This document shows positions 44,790 through 55,000 of a DNA stretch of 64,000 nt, piece after piece. The stretch lies in the NCBI RefSeq assembly GCF_001021505.1, contig NZ_LDPO01000007.1, forward strand, positions 124,001 through 188,000. Reading direction: 5' to 3'. Numbering within the stretch: the stretch's first letter is position 1; the number at the start of each line of letters is the position of its first letter. This DNA comes from Mycolicibacter heraklionensis (lineage in GTDB: Bacteria; Actinomycetota; Actinomycetes; Mycobacteriales; Mycobacteriaceae). The notes under the pieces are model-generated. The model ran no database searches and was not told the origin of the DNA. It saw only the letters and a program-made list of their open reading frames with translations. A program made the position numbers and the translations under genes.

Positions 44790-47700
44790 TCAGGACGGAC
44801 TGAACTCATCCGCCTTGACGGTCTCCCAGTCATCGTCGGTGACCAGGTTTCGCCAGTCGACGGGCAGGGAATCCAGCGCGTCCTCGATGCAGAACCACAC
44901 CGACTCCAGCGGCGAGGCGCCCGGGGCAGCGGCGGTAATCCGGCTCTCCACATCGTAGTTCGGTGGATGCGGCGCATCGCTGAACGGTGCGAGCGCGTTG
45001 ATGGCATCCATCACGTAACGCCGCAACTCAGCGTAGGGCCGACCGCGCAGCTCCTCGGGCAGGATCGGCCTGCCGAAAATGTAGTCCTGGGCGGCATGGC
45101 CGTAGGGAACTTCGAGCTTGTGCGGCAACGGCTCCTCGGGTAAACCGCCCGCGAAGTACACCGGCACGATCGGCATCGACATCTCGATCGCCATGTCCAG
45201 CAATGTCGACGTCAGCCGCTCGACCCGCTGGCCCGAGCTCACGCTGCGGGTCCCGTCGGCGTGCACCATGACCGACACTCCCAGGGCCGCGGCTTCGCGC
45301 TTGAGCTCATCGACCAGACCGAAGAACTCCTGGGGCTGCTGCTGGTCGAAATAGCGAAGATGCCCCAGCTCCTTGCCGGCCGCCGTATCGATCATCCGCA
45401 AGAGATTGCCGACCCAGCCCGTTTCGTGTTTGGCATGGCCGATGGTGACGACCTTCGTACCGGTCAGCCACGATCCGATGGTGGTGCCCAGCAACGACTC
45501 GACCTGTACCTGGTGATTGGCCAGCAAGAGGACGGGCCGGCCGCGCACCGCCGCCATCGCCGCCGGATCGGTGACCACGACGTGTCGTACGTAGCGCGAC
45601 AGCACCGCCCCCAGGGCCAACTCCCCGAACCAGCCGTCCGGCATCCCCGCGCTCTCGGTCCACCAGGCTCGGACCGGTTCCCAGTCGGTCACCGATGACG
45701 CGCTCGCGCGACACGCTCCCGGCCGCAGTTTCTCGACCTCGACGGTGATGCGCTCCAGCGGCAGCGCCGGGCAGCTCACCTGCCCGTCGACGATCTGAAC
45801 CCGGGAGGGATGAATCGCGTTGTGGACGGCGTCTGCCACCGCCTCCTTGGTCACGATGTCGACCATCAGCGAATCACCTTGGCTGTCCGTGCCGTACACG
45901 GCCTGCAGGGTGCCCTTGAACCAGTCGAGTGTTGCCATCCGGGCAGTGTCGAGTTCGAGGACGCCGCGCCCGAGCCGCTCGCTCAGCGACAATCCGGGGA
46001 CGGGCTGGCGGTCCCCCATGAACGCGCGGCGCTCCGGACCGCCGACCTCGGCCAGCGGGCCCTTGCTCAGCAGAAACTCGGCCATCCGGATGCGCGCCCA
46101 GGGTTTACCGTCGGCACTGAGCCACAGGTCGAATGTCGGCATGCGGCCTTCGTCGTCGTCGAAGCCCACGAATCGGGCTTCGACATCAACGGTTCCCGCC
46201 ACGGGAGCGTCGGCGTAGAACCGGGCCGAGAGAATGCGGCGCGGGAATCCGACATCGGGGTCGCGGGCATCGGCATACGACGCGGGGTCGGTGTCGGTGG
46301 TCCACACGCTCATAGCGGTGTGCGGTATCACGTGCAACGCGCCGTCCAGCAGTCCCGGCTGCAGTTCGCCGGCCGGAACGGCGCAGCGGTCGATCGCGAG
46401 CGTTCCGGTTGAGCCGTTGCGGCCGATGCGGGCGCCATCGGTCAGGGCCGCGAAGGCCGGACCGTGAAACACGGTTCCGTCGTAGGGGTTGGCGTAGGGC
46501 ACCGCACCTTCCAGCGGGGCCGGCGGTTCCGGTTCACCGGTGTACTGCGCGGCCGTGGCGACGACGGCGTGCGCGTGAATCTCCCAGCGGGACAACTCTG
46601 CTCGCGGAGCATCACGCCAGACCTCCAGTCGGCCCTGGAAACACCCGGCCTGCTGCGTCTGCTCCAGCACCACCCGCAGCTGCTTCGGGGAGTCGACCAC
46701 GACCCACCGAACCATCTGGACATCGGTGACCTCGACAACCTTGGCTCCGCCGGTGGCGCGGGCTGCCGCCTGTGCGAACAGGTCCATGACCGACATCATC
46801 GGCAGCGAGGGGATGACATAGGTCGGGCAGTGATCGACGATCCAGGAGTCGCTGACCGGATCCAGGGTGACTTCCATTGTGGTGGTCGCGGCCGCCGCGA
46901 CTGCACCTCCCGCCGACACCGCGGCCGGAGCGGATGTCGTGATGGTGCCGGCACCGGCCGAGGAGCGCCCTTCCCCGGTGCCGGCGACGATGCGCATGCC
47001 CAGGTTGCTCGCGGTGTAGATGCGCTTGTTGTCCACCCACAGCGATGCCTCGGCGACCGCGAGGACGCCGGCGTCCTCGCGGACGATCCGGGTGATCTCC
47101 ACCTGCGCCGTGATCTGCTTGTTGGTGGGGATGATCTGGCCGCGATACCGCCAGGTCATGGCGTCGTGCAGGGCGGCCGGCTCGAAGCGTGCGGACGGGC
47201 CGGCTTCCTTGCCGAGTCCGAGGTCGAGCATCCCGAATTGCAGGACCTGCAACAGCATCTCGATGCCCAGGGATCCCGGTTGGACCGGGTCCTGGAAGAA
47301 GTGCGCTTTGAAGTACCACTCGCCGGGGTTGACGTCTTTGACGCCGCGCCACTGTCCCAGTCCGGCGGCGCCGCCGGTGGGCCAGCGGCCGGTGATCCGG
47401 TCGACCATCAGCAGCATCGGGTCCGCCAACCGTGCACCCGCGCCGAAGAACTCGGCCGGTTGGGTGGTCAAGTCGACCACCGGGGCCTCGCAGGCCTGCG
47501 CCAGTGCGGCACGTTGTTCGTCGCTGACCGGGAGCCCAACTTGGTTCTGCAGCGCTTCGCGTTTGAAGTAGCCGAACACGGTGTCGAAGGTGTAGACCGG
47601 TCCGTCGTCGGCGGTGATCTCCCCGTCGAAGCCGACGATGATGGTGCCCGCGGCTTTGGCCAGGCTCTTCAGCTTCACGTGGATTCGCAACGTTCCGGTC

Positions 47701-50700
47701 GCCGGAGTGACCTCGCGGTGCTGGGTCCCGGTCCCGTCCAGGTTGCGGAAGAACAGGTCCGCCTCACCGTCCAGCGGGCAACCGACGTAGCTGGCCAGCC
47801 AACCGCAGGGCTGCAGGGCGACCTCCATGAGCACCGCGTTGGGCATCGTCTCGTGCCCGTTGGCGGCGCCGTTCTCGGCGAAATACCAGGCGTCGGCGGG
47901 GACGTCGTACTCCACGACGACCTCGGCGCCGGCCTTCATCACGCCGGTCTCGCCGACCAGTTCGGTGACCCGCGACATGAAGTGATACGGCGGGCCGGGC
48001 AGCCGGGCCGCCTTGCGGGGCGAGTCGAACTTCTCGAACAGCGGCCCGAACGCCATGGACGGCTTGGCGATCGCGCTGGCGAGCATCGCCTGGTAGTCGT
48101 AGCGGAACCCGTTGACTTCGGCGACCGGTTTGGGCTCGACGTAGCCTTCGAGCTCCTTCGCGCCGGAGTCCATCGGCCATCCCGGTGTCAGTTTCAGGCC
48201 CATCCGCTCACAGTGGAAGGCGGGCAGCCCGTCGACGGTGCACAGCAGGTCGGCGAACAGGGTCGGCTCGGGTCCGGCGATCACCTCGCGAACGAAGACT
48301 TCGTAGACGACCTCCCGGGACTGCGGCGTGACCTGACCCCGGCAGCGCAGCTTGTAGGTCTCGAAGGGAACGGGTTCGAAGCGCCAGCCGTCGCAGTCGA
48401 GGGTCATGCCCAGGGCGGTCATGTAGATCGCCATGGTCTGCATGGTCGCCTCGTACATCAGCGTGCCGGGCATGCACGGGTCGTTCTTGAAATGACCGGC
48501 GAAGAAACAGTTCTCCGGCGTGACGGGCGCGACGGCCCGCAGATACCCGCGGCCCCACGGTCCACCGGTGAAGTCCAGATCGGTGACTTCGTCGACGAAG
48601 AGCATGTCGCCGGCGTGGATGCTGGGGGTGCGGGTGTGGCTGCCTGCGCGCTCAAAACCCTCGCCGAACGTGCGCCAGATCTCGCCGGACGCCATCGCCT
48701 CCAGATCGGCACGCTGCAGCGAGCTACGCGACGTCTGGGCGGGCGTCTGCTCCATCGGTCCGCTGACGGTGTGATCCTCAGGGCGCCACAGGATTCCGCC
48801 GGAGGCCGCCAACTCCTCGTCGGTGAAGAAACCGGCTTGGCCGTTGCGCATCGACATCCGCTCGACACCGTCGATCGTGCAGTCGTAGTGGAAGAAGAAG
48901 AGCCGAACGTCACCTTGCCGGGCGTGGCCGTCCACATGGATGTCGAAGCGCAGGGTGTCGCCGATCTCGGGCAGGCCGCCCAGGTAGGTCACCTCGCAGC
49001 CGAGCAGCCGGTAGACCCGCTCGCCCTTGTTGAGCAGATCCGCGCCCATCCAGGAGATGAGCATCAGGTCGGCCTGCCCGCTTTCGATCATGATTCCGGC
49101 GGGCATCCGGCCCTGCTGTAGCCACCAGGAGTCGGCGGTGACATCGGTTTCGGTCCAGAGCGTTCCGGTGCCGTTGCGGGCGGGCTCCGCGTCGATGCCC
49201 AGCAGCCGATCTGCCAGCAGCAGTGGCGGTTCGGGCATCCGGACCTGTCGTGCGTACTGGTCCTGCTCGGCGAACGCCGGGCCGAAGATCTCGGAGATGT
49301 TCCCCGAGGAGTGCACGAGCAGTCCGTCTTTGTCGAGCTTGAGTCCGACCGGCTCGCGCTTGACCGTCGGCGTCGGGACCACCTTGTCGACCGGCTTGGC
49401 GGGCTGGATTGCCCGGCTGGCGCCCGCGGGCATGGTGACGGTGGCGGGAGTCGGCGCGGCCGCTGCGGCGGGCTGCGGCTCCGGCGGCGGCGTAGCCGCG
49501 GCCACACCCAACGGCAGCCGGGCCAGCGACTCCGCGACCGTTGCCAGAGCCGGAGGCATCGGGAGTTGTGTCGGCATGAATTGCTCCAGTTGGTGAGGGG
49601 GGTTGGTTCCTGGGGCCGGAACGCGTGGTGGAAGTTGGACCGCGGGCAGGTGCGCGGGAAAGTTGAGGTGGATGGGTTTCCCGGCAGCGTTGGCCGCTGC
49701 CGGCGCCATCAATGTCGTGGCCTCGGGCCCGGTTGCCGACGACACCAGCGTGATGTGTTGTCGCTGATCGGCCATTCCGGTGAGCTCGACGGCGACGCGC
49801 CGTTGCTCGGAGGTCCAGGGCTCGCCGTCGGGCCACACACCGAGGGCTCCGTAGAGCACGCCGGCGGCCACATGCAACAGTCCCGAGGCGGCGTGCGCGT
49901 GACCCAGCAGGGCCGAGAGGTTCACCGCACCGGGAACGGTGCCCAGGTGCAGACATTCGGCGTCCACCGATTGATCGGGAAGCAGGGTCGCGTACACCGG
50001 GTCACCGTCGCGGCGCGCATCGGCGGCGCGCTTGAGCACGAGAACGACGGCCGCGTCGGCGGGTACCTGCTCGTCGGCGGGCAGTAGTGCACGAGCCGCT
50101 GCCTGGTGCACGGGTTCGCAGCTGAGATCCACCGCGCCCACCACGGCCGCGTCGACCTCTCCGCGCCGCAACGCCCGCGCGGCCATCTCGAGGGCCGTGG
50201 TGCCTGAGAGCTGTTCCCGGGACACCGTGAAACTCGGCCCCCGTAAATCGAATTGGCTGTTGAGACGATTCGCCACAATGTTGGGCATGGCGCCCACGAC
50301 GCCCGCTGCGGTCCACCCCGCAACGACGCCGTCCCGAGCCGCGGCGAGCTGCTCGGGGTCATCGAATTCGTCGGCCAACCGCCAGCGCAGCCCGAATCGG
50401 TTGACTTCGGCGTCGCAGCCCATTCCGACGACGACGCTGGTGGTGTCCGGCGGCAGGCTCTTGATCAACTCGCCGATGTTGAGAGCCGCACCGAGCAGGG
50501 CCAGCTGTTGGGGCTGAGTCTGTTTGAGATCGGCTGGCGGGAAACGGGTTTTGGTTAGATCCAGACAGACCTCACCCATGCGTGCGCCGCGGATTCCGTC
50601 GCCCGTGCCGGTGGGTATCGGCTGACACGTCGTCAAGTGCTCAGCGACGGAGGCGGTTCCGTGTCCGTCGCCGACCAGCAGGCTCAGGCCGACGATCGCG

Positions 50701-52064
50701 ACCTCCTGCTCGGGCCGGGGCGCGGCAGCCGGGGGAGCCGGCGTTGGACCGCTCCCTTCGACCCATTCTTCGAGCAGCAGGTGGGCGTTGTTGCCGCCGA
50801 AGCCGAAATTGTTGACCGCGGCGCGGCGCGGACCGTCGCTGTCCCACGGCTCGGCATCGGTGAGCAGCCGGAACGGCGAGTCGGCGAGGAAGGGCAGCGG
50901 ATCATCGGCATGCAGGGTCGGGGGACGTACCCCGGCCCGCATCGCTGCGAGCACTTTGATGGCACCCGCAGCGCCGGACGCCGTGATCGAATGGCCCAGA
51001 TTGGATTTCAGCGATCCGATGGGCACGTCGGACATGCCGGTGAAAATGCGCGCCATGCTCATCAGTTCGGTCAGGTCGCCGCGCGATGTCCCGGTGGCGT
51101 GGCATTCGATGAGCGAGACGTCGCGCGGCTCGAGTCCGGCCATCTGGTAGGCCAGACGCATTGCGCGTTCTTGGCCGTCCTGGGAGGGCACCAGGAATCC
51201 GTGTCCCCGACCGTCGTTGCTCAGGCCGACACCCCGGATCACGCCCAGGATGGCGTCGCCGTCGGCGATCGCGTCGTCAAGCCGCCGCAGCGCCAGGATG
51301 GCCGCGCCTTCGGCGGGGACCAGCCCGTCGGCGCCGTTGTGGAACGGCCGCGACCGGCCCGTTCGGCTGAGCGCCTGTAAGGCGGTGAAGCCGATATGCA
51401 GCAGCAGGTCACTGGCGCCGTTGACGCCACCGGCGAACATGATGTCCGCGGTGCGGTCGTGCAGCCGATCGCAGGCCAGCTTGATGGCATACAGCGATGA
51501 AGCGCAGGCAGCGTCGAGGGCCGCGGCTCCGCCCGTCAAGCCCAGTGCCTGTGCGATCAGATGTGCCGGCAGCCCGGACATGAAGCGATTGCGCCAGTCC
51601 ACCCCAGACTCGACGCCGGGTTGTTGTCCTCGCCAGACCGTTTCGGCGAGATCGGTCATCTTCTTTGTCGGGTAGCTCAGGTTGCCCAGGACTATCCCGG
51701 CGGAACCCGGGACTTCACCCGCGCGCCATCCCGCACTGACCAGGGCTTGTCTGGCCGCCTCGATGCCCCACCGGTAGAGCGGGTCGAGCCCGGCGAGAAC
51801 GTCAGCGTCGAGAAGCAGTCCGCGGGGGTTGAACACGTCATCGAAGCCGCGGACATAGCCGCCGCGATCCGACCAGGTGCGGTCGAGTTCGGGTACGTCC
51901 GCCGGGGCACACCGGACACGAGCCGGCGATACGCCCCAGTAGTCCGGGCCGGCCGAGCCCAGCACGTCGCGGCCGTCGTGCACGGTTGTCCAGAGCTCAC
52001 CCGCATTCAGTCCCCCGGGCAGGACACAGCCCTGCCCGACGATCGCGATGGGATCAAACTTCAC
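44790..52064 (-). CDS. pfaC: PUFA-synthase-like multidomain protein PfaC (KS-CLF-DH-DH-DH-AGPAT)
   Basis: A 2424-residue iterative lipid synthase subunit. Order: ketosynthase (~1-435; Cys187 in ALDAACASSLYA, His322, His358); chain-length factor (~450-775) whose Cys is replaced (FTVSREQLSGTTAL); Pro/Ala linker; two FabA-like double-hotdog dehydratases with catalytic His in FFAGHFKNDPCMPGTLMYE (~1189) and FKAHFFQDPVQPGSLGIE (~1586); a PKS-type dehydratase (VDHCPTY ~1743; LLDGALHV ~1906); and a C-terminal acylglycerol-phosphate acyltransferase (~2120-2400; LLLANHQVQVESLLG and VHADGTRS). The AGPAT motifs have Glu and Asp where Asp (NHx4D) and Glu (EGTR) are usual. The FabA domains are what introduce cis double bonds in Pfa systems. 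GTG start 6 bp after the pfaA stop, so coupled. Product unknown. Confidence 0.9.
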   Translation of the reverse strand: MKFDPIAIVGQGCVLPGGLNAGELWTTVHDGRDVLGSAGPDYWGVSPARVRCAPADVPELDRTWSDRGGYVRGFDDVFNPRGLLLDADVLAGLDPLYRWGIEAARQALVSAGWRAGEVPGSAGIVLGNLSYPTKKMTDLAETVWRGQQPGVESGVDWRNRFMSGLPAHLIAQALGLTGGAAALDAACASSLYAIKLACDRLHDRTADIMFAGGVNGASDLLLHIGFTALQALSRTGRSRPFHNGADGLVPAEGAAILALRRLDDAIADGDAILGVIRGVGLSNDGRGHGFLVPSQDGQERAMRLAYQMAGLEPRDVSLIECHATGTSRGDLTELMSMARIFTGMSDVPIGSLKSNLGHSITASGAAGAIKVLAAMRAGVRPPTLHADDPLPFLADSPFRLLTDAEPWDSDGPRRAAVNNFGFGGNNAHLLLEEWVEGSGPTPAPPAAAPRPEQEVAIVGLSLLVGDGHGTASVAEHLTTCQPIPTGTGDGIRGARMGEVCLDLTKTRFPPADLKQTQPQQLALLGAALNIGELIKSLPPDTTSVVVGMGCDAEVNRFGLRWRLADEFDDPEQLAAARDGVVAGWTAAGVVGAMPNIVANRLNSQFDLRGPSFTVSREQLSGTTALEMAARALRRGEVDAAVVGAVDLSCEPVHQAAARALLPADEQVPADAAVVLVLKRAADARRDGDPVYATLLPDQSVDAECLHLGTVPGAVNLSALLGHAHAASGLLHVAAGVLYGALGVWPDGEPWTSEQRRVAVELTGMADQRQHITLVSSATGPEATTLMAPAAANAAGKPIHLNFPAHLPAVQLPPRVPAPGTNPPHQLEQFMPTQLPMPPALATVAESLARLPLGVAAATPPPEPQPAAAAAPTPATVTMPAGASRAIQPAKPVDKVVPTPTVKREPVGLKLDKDGLLVHSSGNISEIFGPAFAEQDQYARQVRMPEPPLLLADRLLGIDAEPARNGTGTLWTETDVTADSWWLQQGRMPAGIMIESGQADLMLISWMGADLLNKGERVYRLLGCEVTYLGGLPEIGDTLRFDIHVDGHARQGDVRLFFFHYDCTIDGVERMSMRNGQAGFFTDEELAASGGILWRPEDHTVSGPMEQTPAQTSRSSLQRADLEAMASGEIWRTFGEGFERAGSHTRTPSIHAGDMLFVDEVTDLDFTGGPWGRGYLRAVAPVTPENCFFAGHFKNDPCMPGTLMYEATMQTMAIYMTALGMTLDCDGWRFEPVPFETYKLRCRGQVTPQSREVVYEVFVREVIAGPEPTLFADLLCTVDGLPAFHCERMGLKLTPGWPMDSGAKELEGYVEPKPVAEVNGFRYDYQAMLASAIAKPSMAFGPLFEKFDSPRKAARLPGPPYHFMSRVTELVGETGVMKAGAEVVVEYDVPADAWYFAENGAANGHETMPNAVLMEVALQPCGWLASYVGCPLDGEADLFFRNLDGTGTQHREVTPATGTLRIHVKLKSLAKAAGTIIVGFDGEITADDGPVYTFDTVFGYFKREALQNQVGLPVSDEQRAALAQACEAPVVDLTTQPAEFFGAGARLADPMLLMVDRITGRWPTGGAAGLGQWRGVKDVNPGEWYFKAHFFQDPVQPGSLGIEMLLQVLQFGMLDLGLGKEAGPSARFEPAALHDAMTWRYRGQIIPTNKQITAQVEITRIVREDAGVLAVAEASLWVDNKRIYTASNLGMRIVAGTGEGRSSAGAGTITTSAPAAVSAGGAVAAAATTTMEVTLDPVSDSWIVDHCPTYVIPSLPMMSVMDLFAQAAARATGGAKVVEVTDVQMVRWVVVDSPKQLRVVLEQTQQAGCFQGRLEVWRDAPRAELSRWEIHAHAVVATAAQYTGEPEPPAPLEGAVPYANPYDGTVFHGPAFAALTDGARIGRNGSTGTLAIDRCAVPAGELQPGLLDGALHVIPHTAMSVWTTDTDPASYADARDPDVGFPRRILSARFYADAPVAGTVDVEARFVGFDDDEGRMPTFDLWLSADGKPWARIRMAEFLLSKGPLAEVGGPERRAFMGDRQPVPGLSLSERLGRGVLELDTARMATLDWFKGTLQAVYGTDSQGDSLMVDIVTKEAVADAVHNAIHPSRVQIVDGQVSCPALPLERITVEVEKLRPGACRASASSVTDWEPVRAWWTESAGMPDGWFGELALGAVLSRYVRHVVVTDPAAMAAVRGRPVLLLANHQVQVESLLGTTIGSWLTGTKVVTIGHAKHETGWVGNLLRMIDTAAGKELGHLRYFDQQQPQEFFGLVDELKREAAALGVSVMVHADGTRSVSSGQRVERLTSTLLDMAIEMSMPIVPVYFAGGLPEEPLPHKLEVPYGHAAQDYIFGRPILPEELRGRPYAELRRYVMDAINALAPFSDAPHPPNYDVESRITAAAPGASPLESVWFCIEDALDSLPVDWRNLVTDDDWETVKADEFSPS

Positions 52065-52070
52065 TTCGAA

Positions 52071-55000
52071 TCAGCCGCCGTACGGATACAACTCGAGTCG
52101 TCTGAGACTGAGCACCAGCTGGTTGTCGGCGTCGATCAGATCGAGGTCGCAGACGGCGCGGCTGGTCTTCGCGTCCCCGCCGGTGAGGACGCACCGCAGG
52201 CCGGCGCTGAGCGCACCGGATCGGTAGCGCACGATCTCGCCCACCCGCAGCGGCAGGACATTGCGGCCGAGCAGCTCGTAGCTCCAGACCAGTGCCGCCT
52301 GAAGGCATCCGTCGACGGCGGCGGGGTCCGTCGCCCAGCCCTCCCCCACCCAGCCCACGGACGTCAATCCGGACAGCTGTGCCGTCGCGGTTGTCTCGGC
52401 GCAATCCATGCTGTCGAGCACCTGGAATGCCGCTCCGTGAAACAGTGCCCCACCGGTGTAGCAGGCTTCGCGGTCCAGCCTGCGGTTGCCTGGTGTCGAC
52501 GCCGGGGCGCTCGGGACGACGGCTGCGCCCGAACGCATCTCGAGTTTGGCCGAGTAGTACGCGGTCGAGTCCTCGATGTCGGAGAGCGTCAACGTCAACA
52601 GCTCGGGCCGATCCTCGACGGGCACGCAACGCACCAGCAGGGGGTTGCCGTGCCTTTCGAACTCGTAGAGCGTCACGCCACGCAACACTCTGAGGTCGAG
52701 CACCCGATCCACGTGGTAGCCGGGCCGGCACGCCTCGGCCATCCGGATGAACCATTCGAGCGCCTGCACGACGGGCAACACGACATTGCCCTGGACCCGG
52801 TGGTCCAGCAGGTAGGGCTGCTGCGCCACGTGAGCGAGCACCCGCGCGACCCGGCCCTCCGGCGGTATCGGATGCGTGGGCAGCCCAGCCAGCACACCGT
52901 CGCCCAGGGTCACCTCGGAACTGCCGGTCTCGCCGTCGAGGACCTCGGCGACGAACGCACGCGCGCCGTCGGCGAGCGGGATCAACGAGATGCCACGGGA
53001 CTCGAACATCGCTTTGAGGCCCGGCGTTACCATTCCGGAATCCCAAGGGCCCCAACCCAACGCCCGCACCAAACAGGACGGGCCGCGACGAGCCTGTTCT
53101 GCCAGGGCCACCTTGTTGAGGATTTCGTTGGCCATGGCGTAGTCGCTTTGACCGACGTTTCCGCTGCGCGCGGCCACCGACGAGAACAGGCAGATCACCT
53201 TGAGCGCATCGTTGGCCGTCGCATCCAGCAGCGCGCAGGCGCCGCCGACCTTGGTCTCGAAGACCCGGTCGAACCCGTCGAGGGTTTTCTTGTGCAGTGG
53301 CGCATCGGCCAGCACGCCGGCACCGTGCACCAGGCCGGTGATGGGACCGAGCTCGCTTCGCACGCTGTCCAGCAGCGCACTCAGCTGCGCGGCGTCCCGG
53401 ACATCGGCGGCGGCGTAGCGGACCCGGGAACCGGCCGCCGTCAGCGCGGCCAGGCTGGCCCGCACCTCGCGGTCGGCCAGGATGCGCTGCGCCTGCTGCT
53501 CCAGCTGCTTCGGGGTGACCTTGAGCCCTTGAGCCGCAGCGCTGGCGAGCAGCGCCCGCTTGAGCTCCGCATCTGTGGTCAGCCCCTGCGCCTCCGGCGG
53601 CTCGTCGGTGAGTTCGGTGCGCCCGATCAACACGAAAGCGGCCTGGGTCTGCTGCGCCAGGGCGATCACCGAACCGGCGGTCACCCCGCGAGCGCCACCC
53701 GAGACCACGATCACGTCTTGCGGACCGATGCGGTGCGTGCGGGCGGTCACCTGCTGCGCGTCCGCGACGACCGTGGTCCGTCCGTGTGAGCTACCCAGGC
53801 CCACTTCGAGTTCCACTCCACCGGCCAGGACCTCGTCGGCGATCTGCTCGGCGATGACGAGCGGGGAACGGTGGCCCACGGCGATGTCGATCGCCTTGAC
53901 CTGCGCGCTGGTCCACTCCTGCGCGGCGGTCTTAGCCAGTGCGCCGATCCCGCCCGACCAGGCCCGCAGGCCGGGATCGGAGAGCAGACCGAACGTACCG
54001 CCAGTGTCTTGAACGGTGACGAAGACACCGCCGCGCTCTGCGAACTGCGCTGCGACGCAGTGCGCGTCGGCGAACAGGACCCGATTGAGGGCAAGCGCCT
54101 CGGCACGAGTGGCGATTGGCCGCAGTCCGCCGAGATGGATGACCGCCTCGGCGTCGGCGCTGGGTTTGGCCACGATCACCGCGCGAATGCCGTGGGTGCG
54201 CAGAACTGCGGCCAGGGCCTCGGCCGTCTCCGTCAGCCCGTCCTCGGCTGCCTCGGCCGTCACGATCTCGACGGTCTTGGCGGCATACAGGCCGGGCATG
54301 CCCATCCCGCTCACCGGAGCGGCGGTGGCGCGTACCGCGTAGCGCGCCACCTCCGCTCCGGTTAACTCAAAAGGGGCGCGATCACCTGCCGATAATCCGT
54401 TGGGCGCCACCAAATCCGGTGGTGGTGAACCTATCAGTGATTGCAGGTAGTCGACGATCTCCTGCAACGTCACCAACGCCGCCATCGTCGCCGTGTCCAC
54501 CTCCGGCAACGACGGAACCCGATCCTGCACCGCCGACAAAATCTCAACCCGCTTAATCGAATCGATCCCCAGATCCGCCTCAAGCGCCATCGACAAATCC
54601 AGCATCTCCACCGGATAACCAGTCTTCTCGGCAACCACCGCCAACATGTCCCCGACCAAATCCACACCCACCGCCGGCGCGACCGGCGCAGACGCGACAA
54701 CCACCGGAGCCGGGGCCGGCGCGGCCACAACAGGCGCAGCCGCCGGACCCAGCAGCGACTGCAGATAGTCGACGATCTCCTGCAACGTCACCAACGCCGC
54801 CATCGTCGCCGTGTCCACCTCCGGCAACGACGGAACCCGATCCTGCACCGCCGACAAAATCTCAACCCGCTTAATCGAATCGATCCCCAGATCCGCCTCA
54901 AGCGCCATCGACAAATCCAGCATCTCCACCGGATAACCAGTCTTCTCGGCAACCACCGCCAACATGTCCCCGACCAAATCCACACCCACCGCCGGCGCGG

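Noticed and set aside
46464..49121. 885-codon plus-strand frame inside pfaC
   Set aside because: Antisense shadow of the dehydratase coding region; rich in R/G/H with no domain, typical of G/C-rich antisense frames.
51561..53789. 742-codon plus-strand frame across the pfaC/pfaA junction
   Set aside because: Antisense to well-supported KS and KR domains; no homology of its own.
54442..54999. Direct repeats considered as a CRISPR array or mobile element
   Set aside because: Two 240-bp units that encode complete carrier domains in frame; no short palindromic repeats or spacers.
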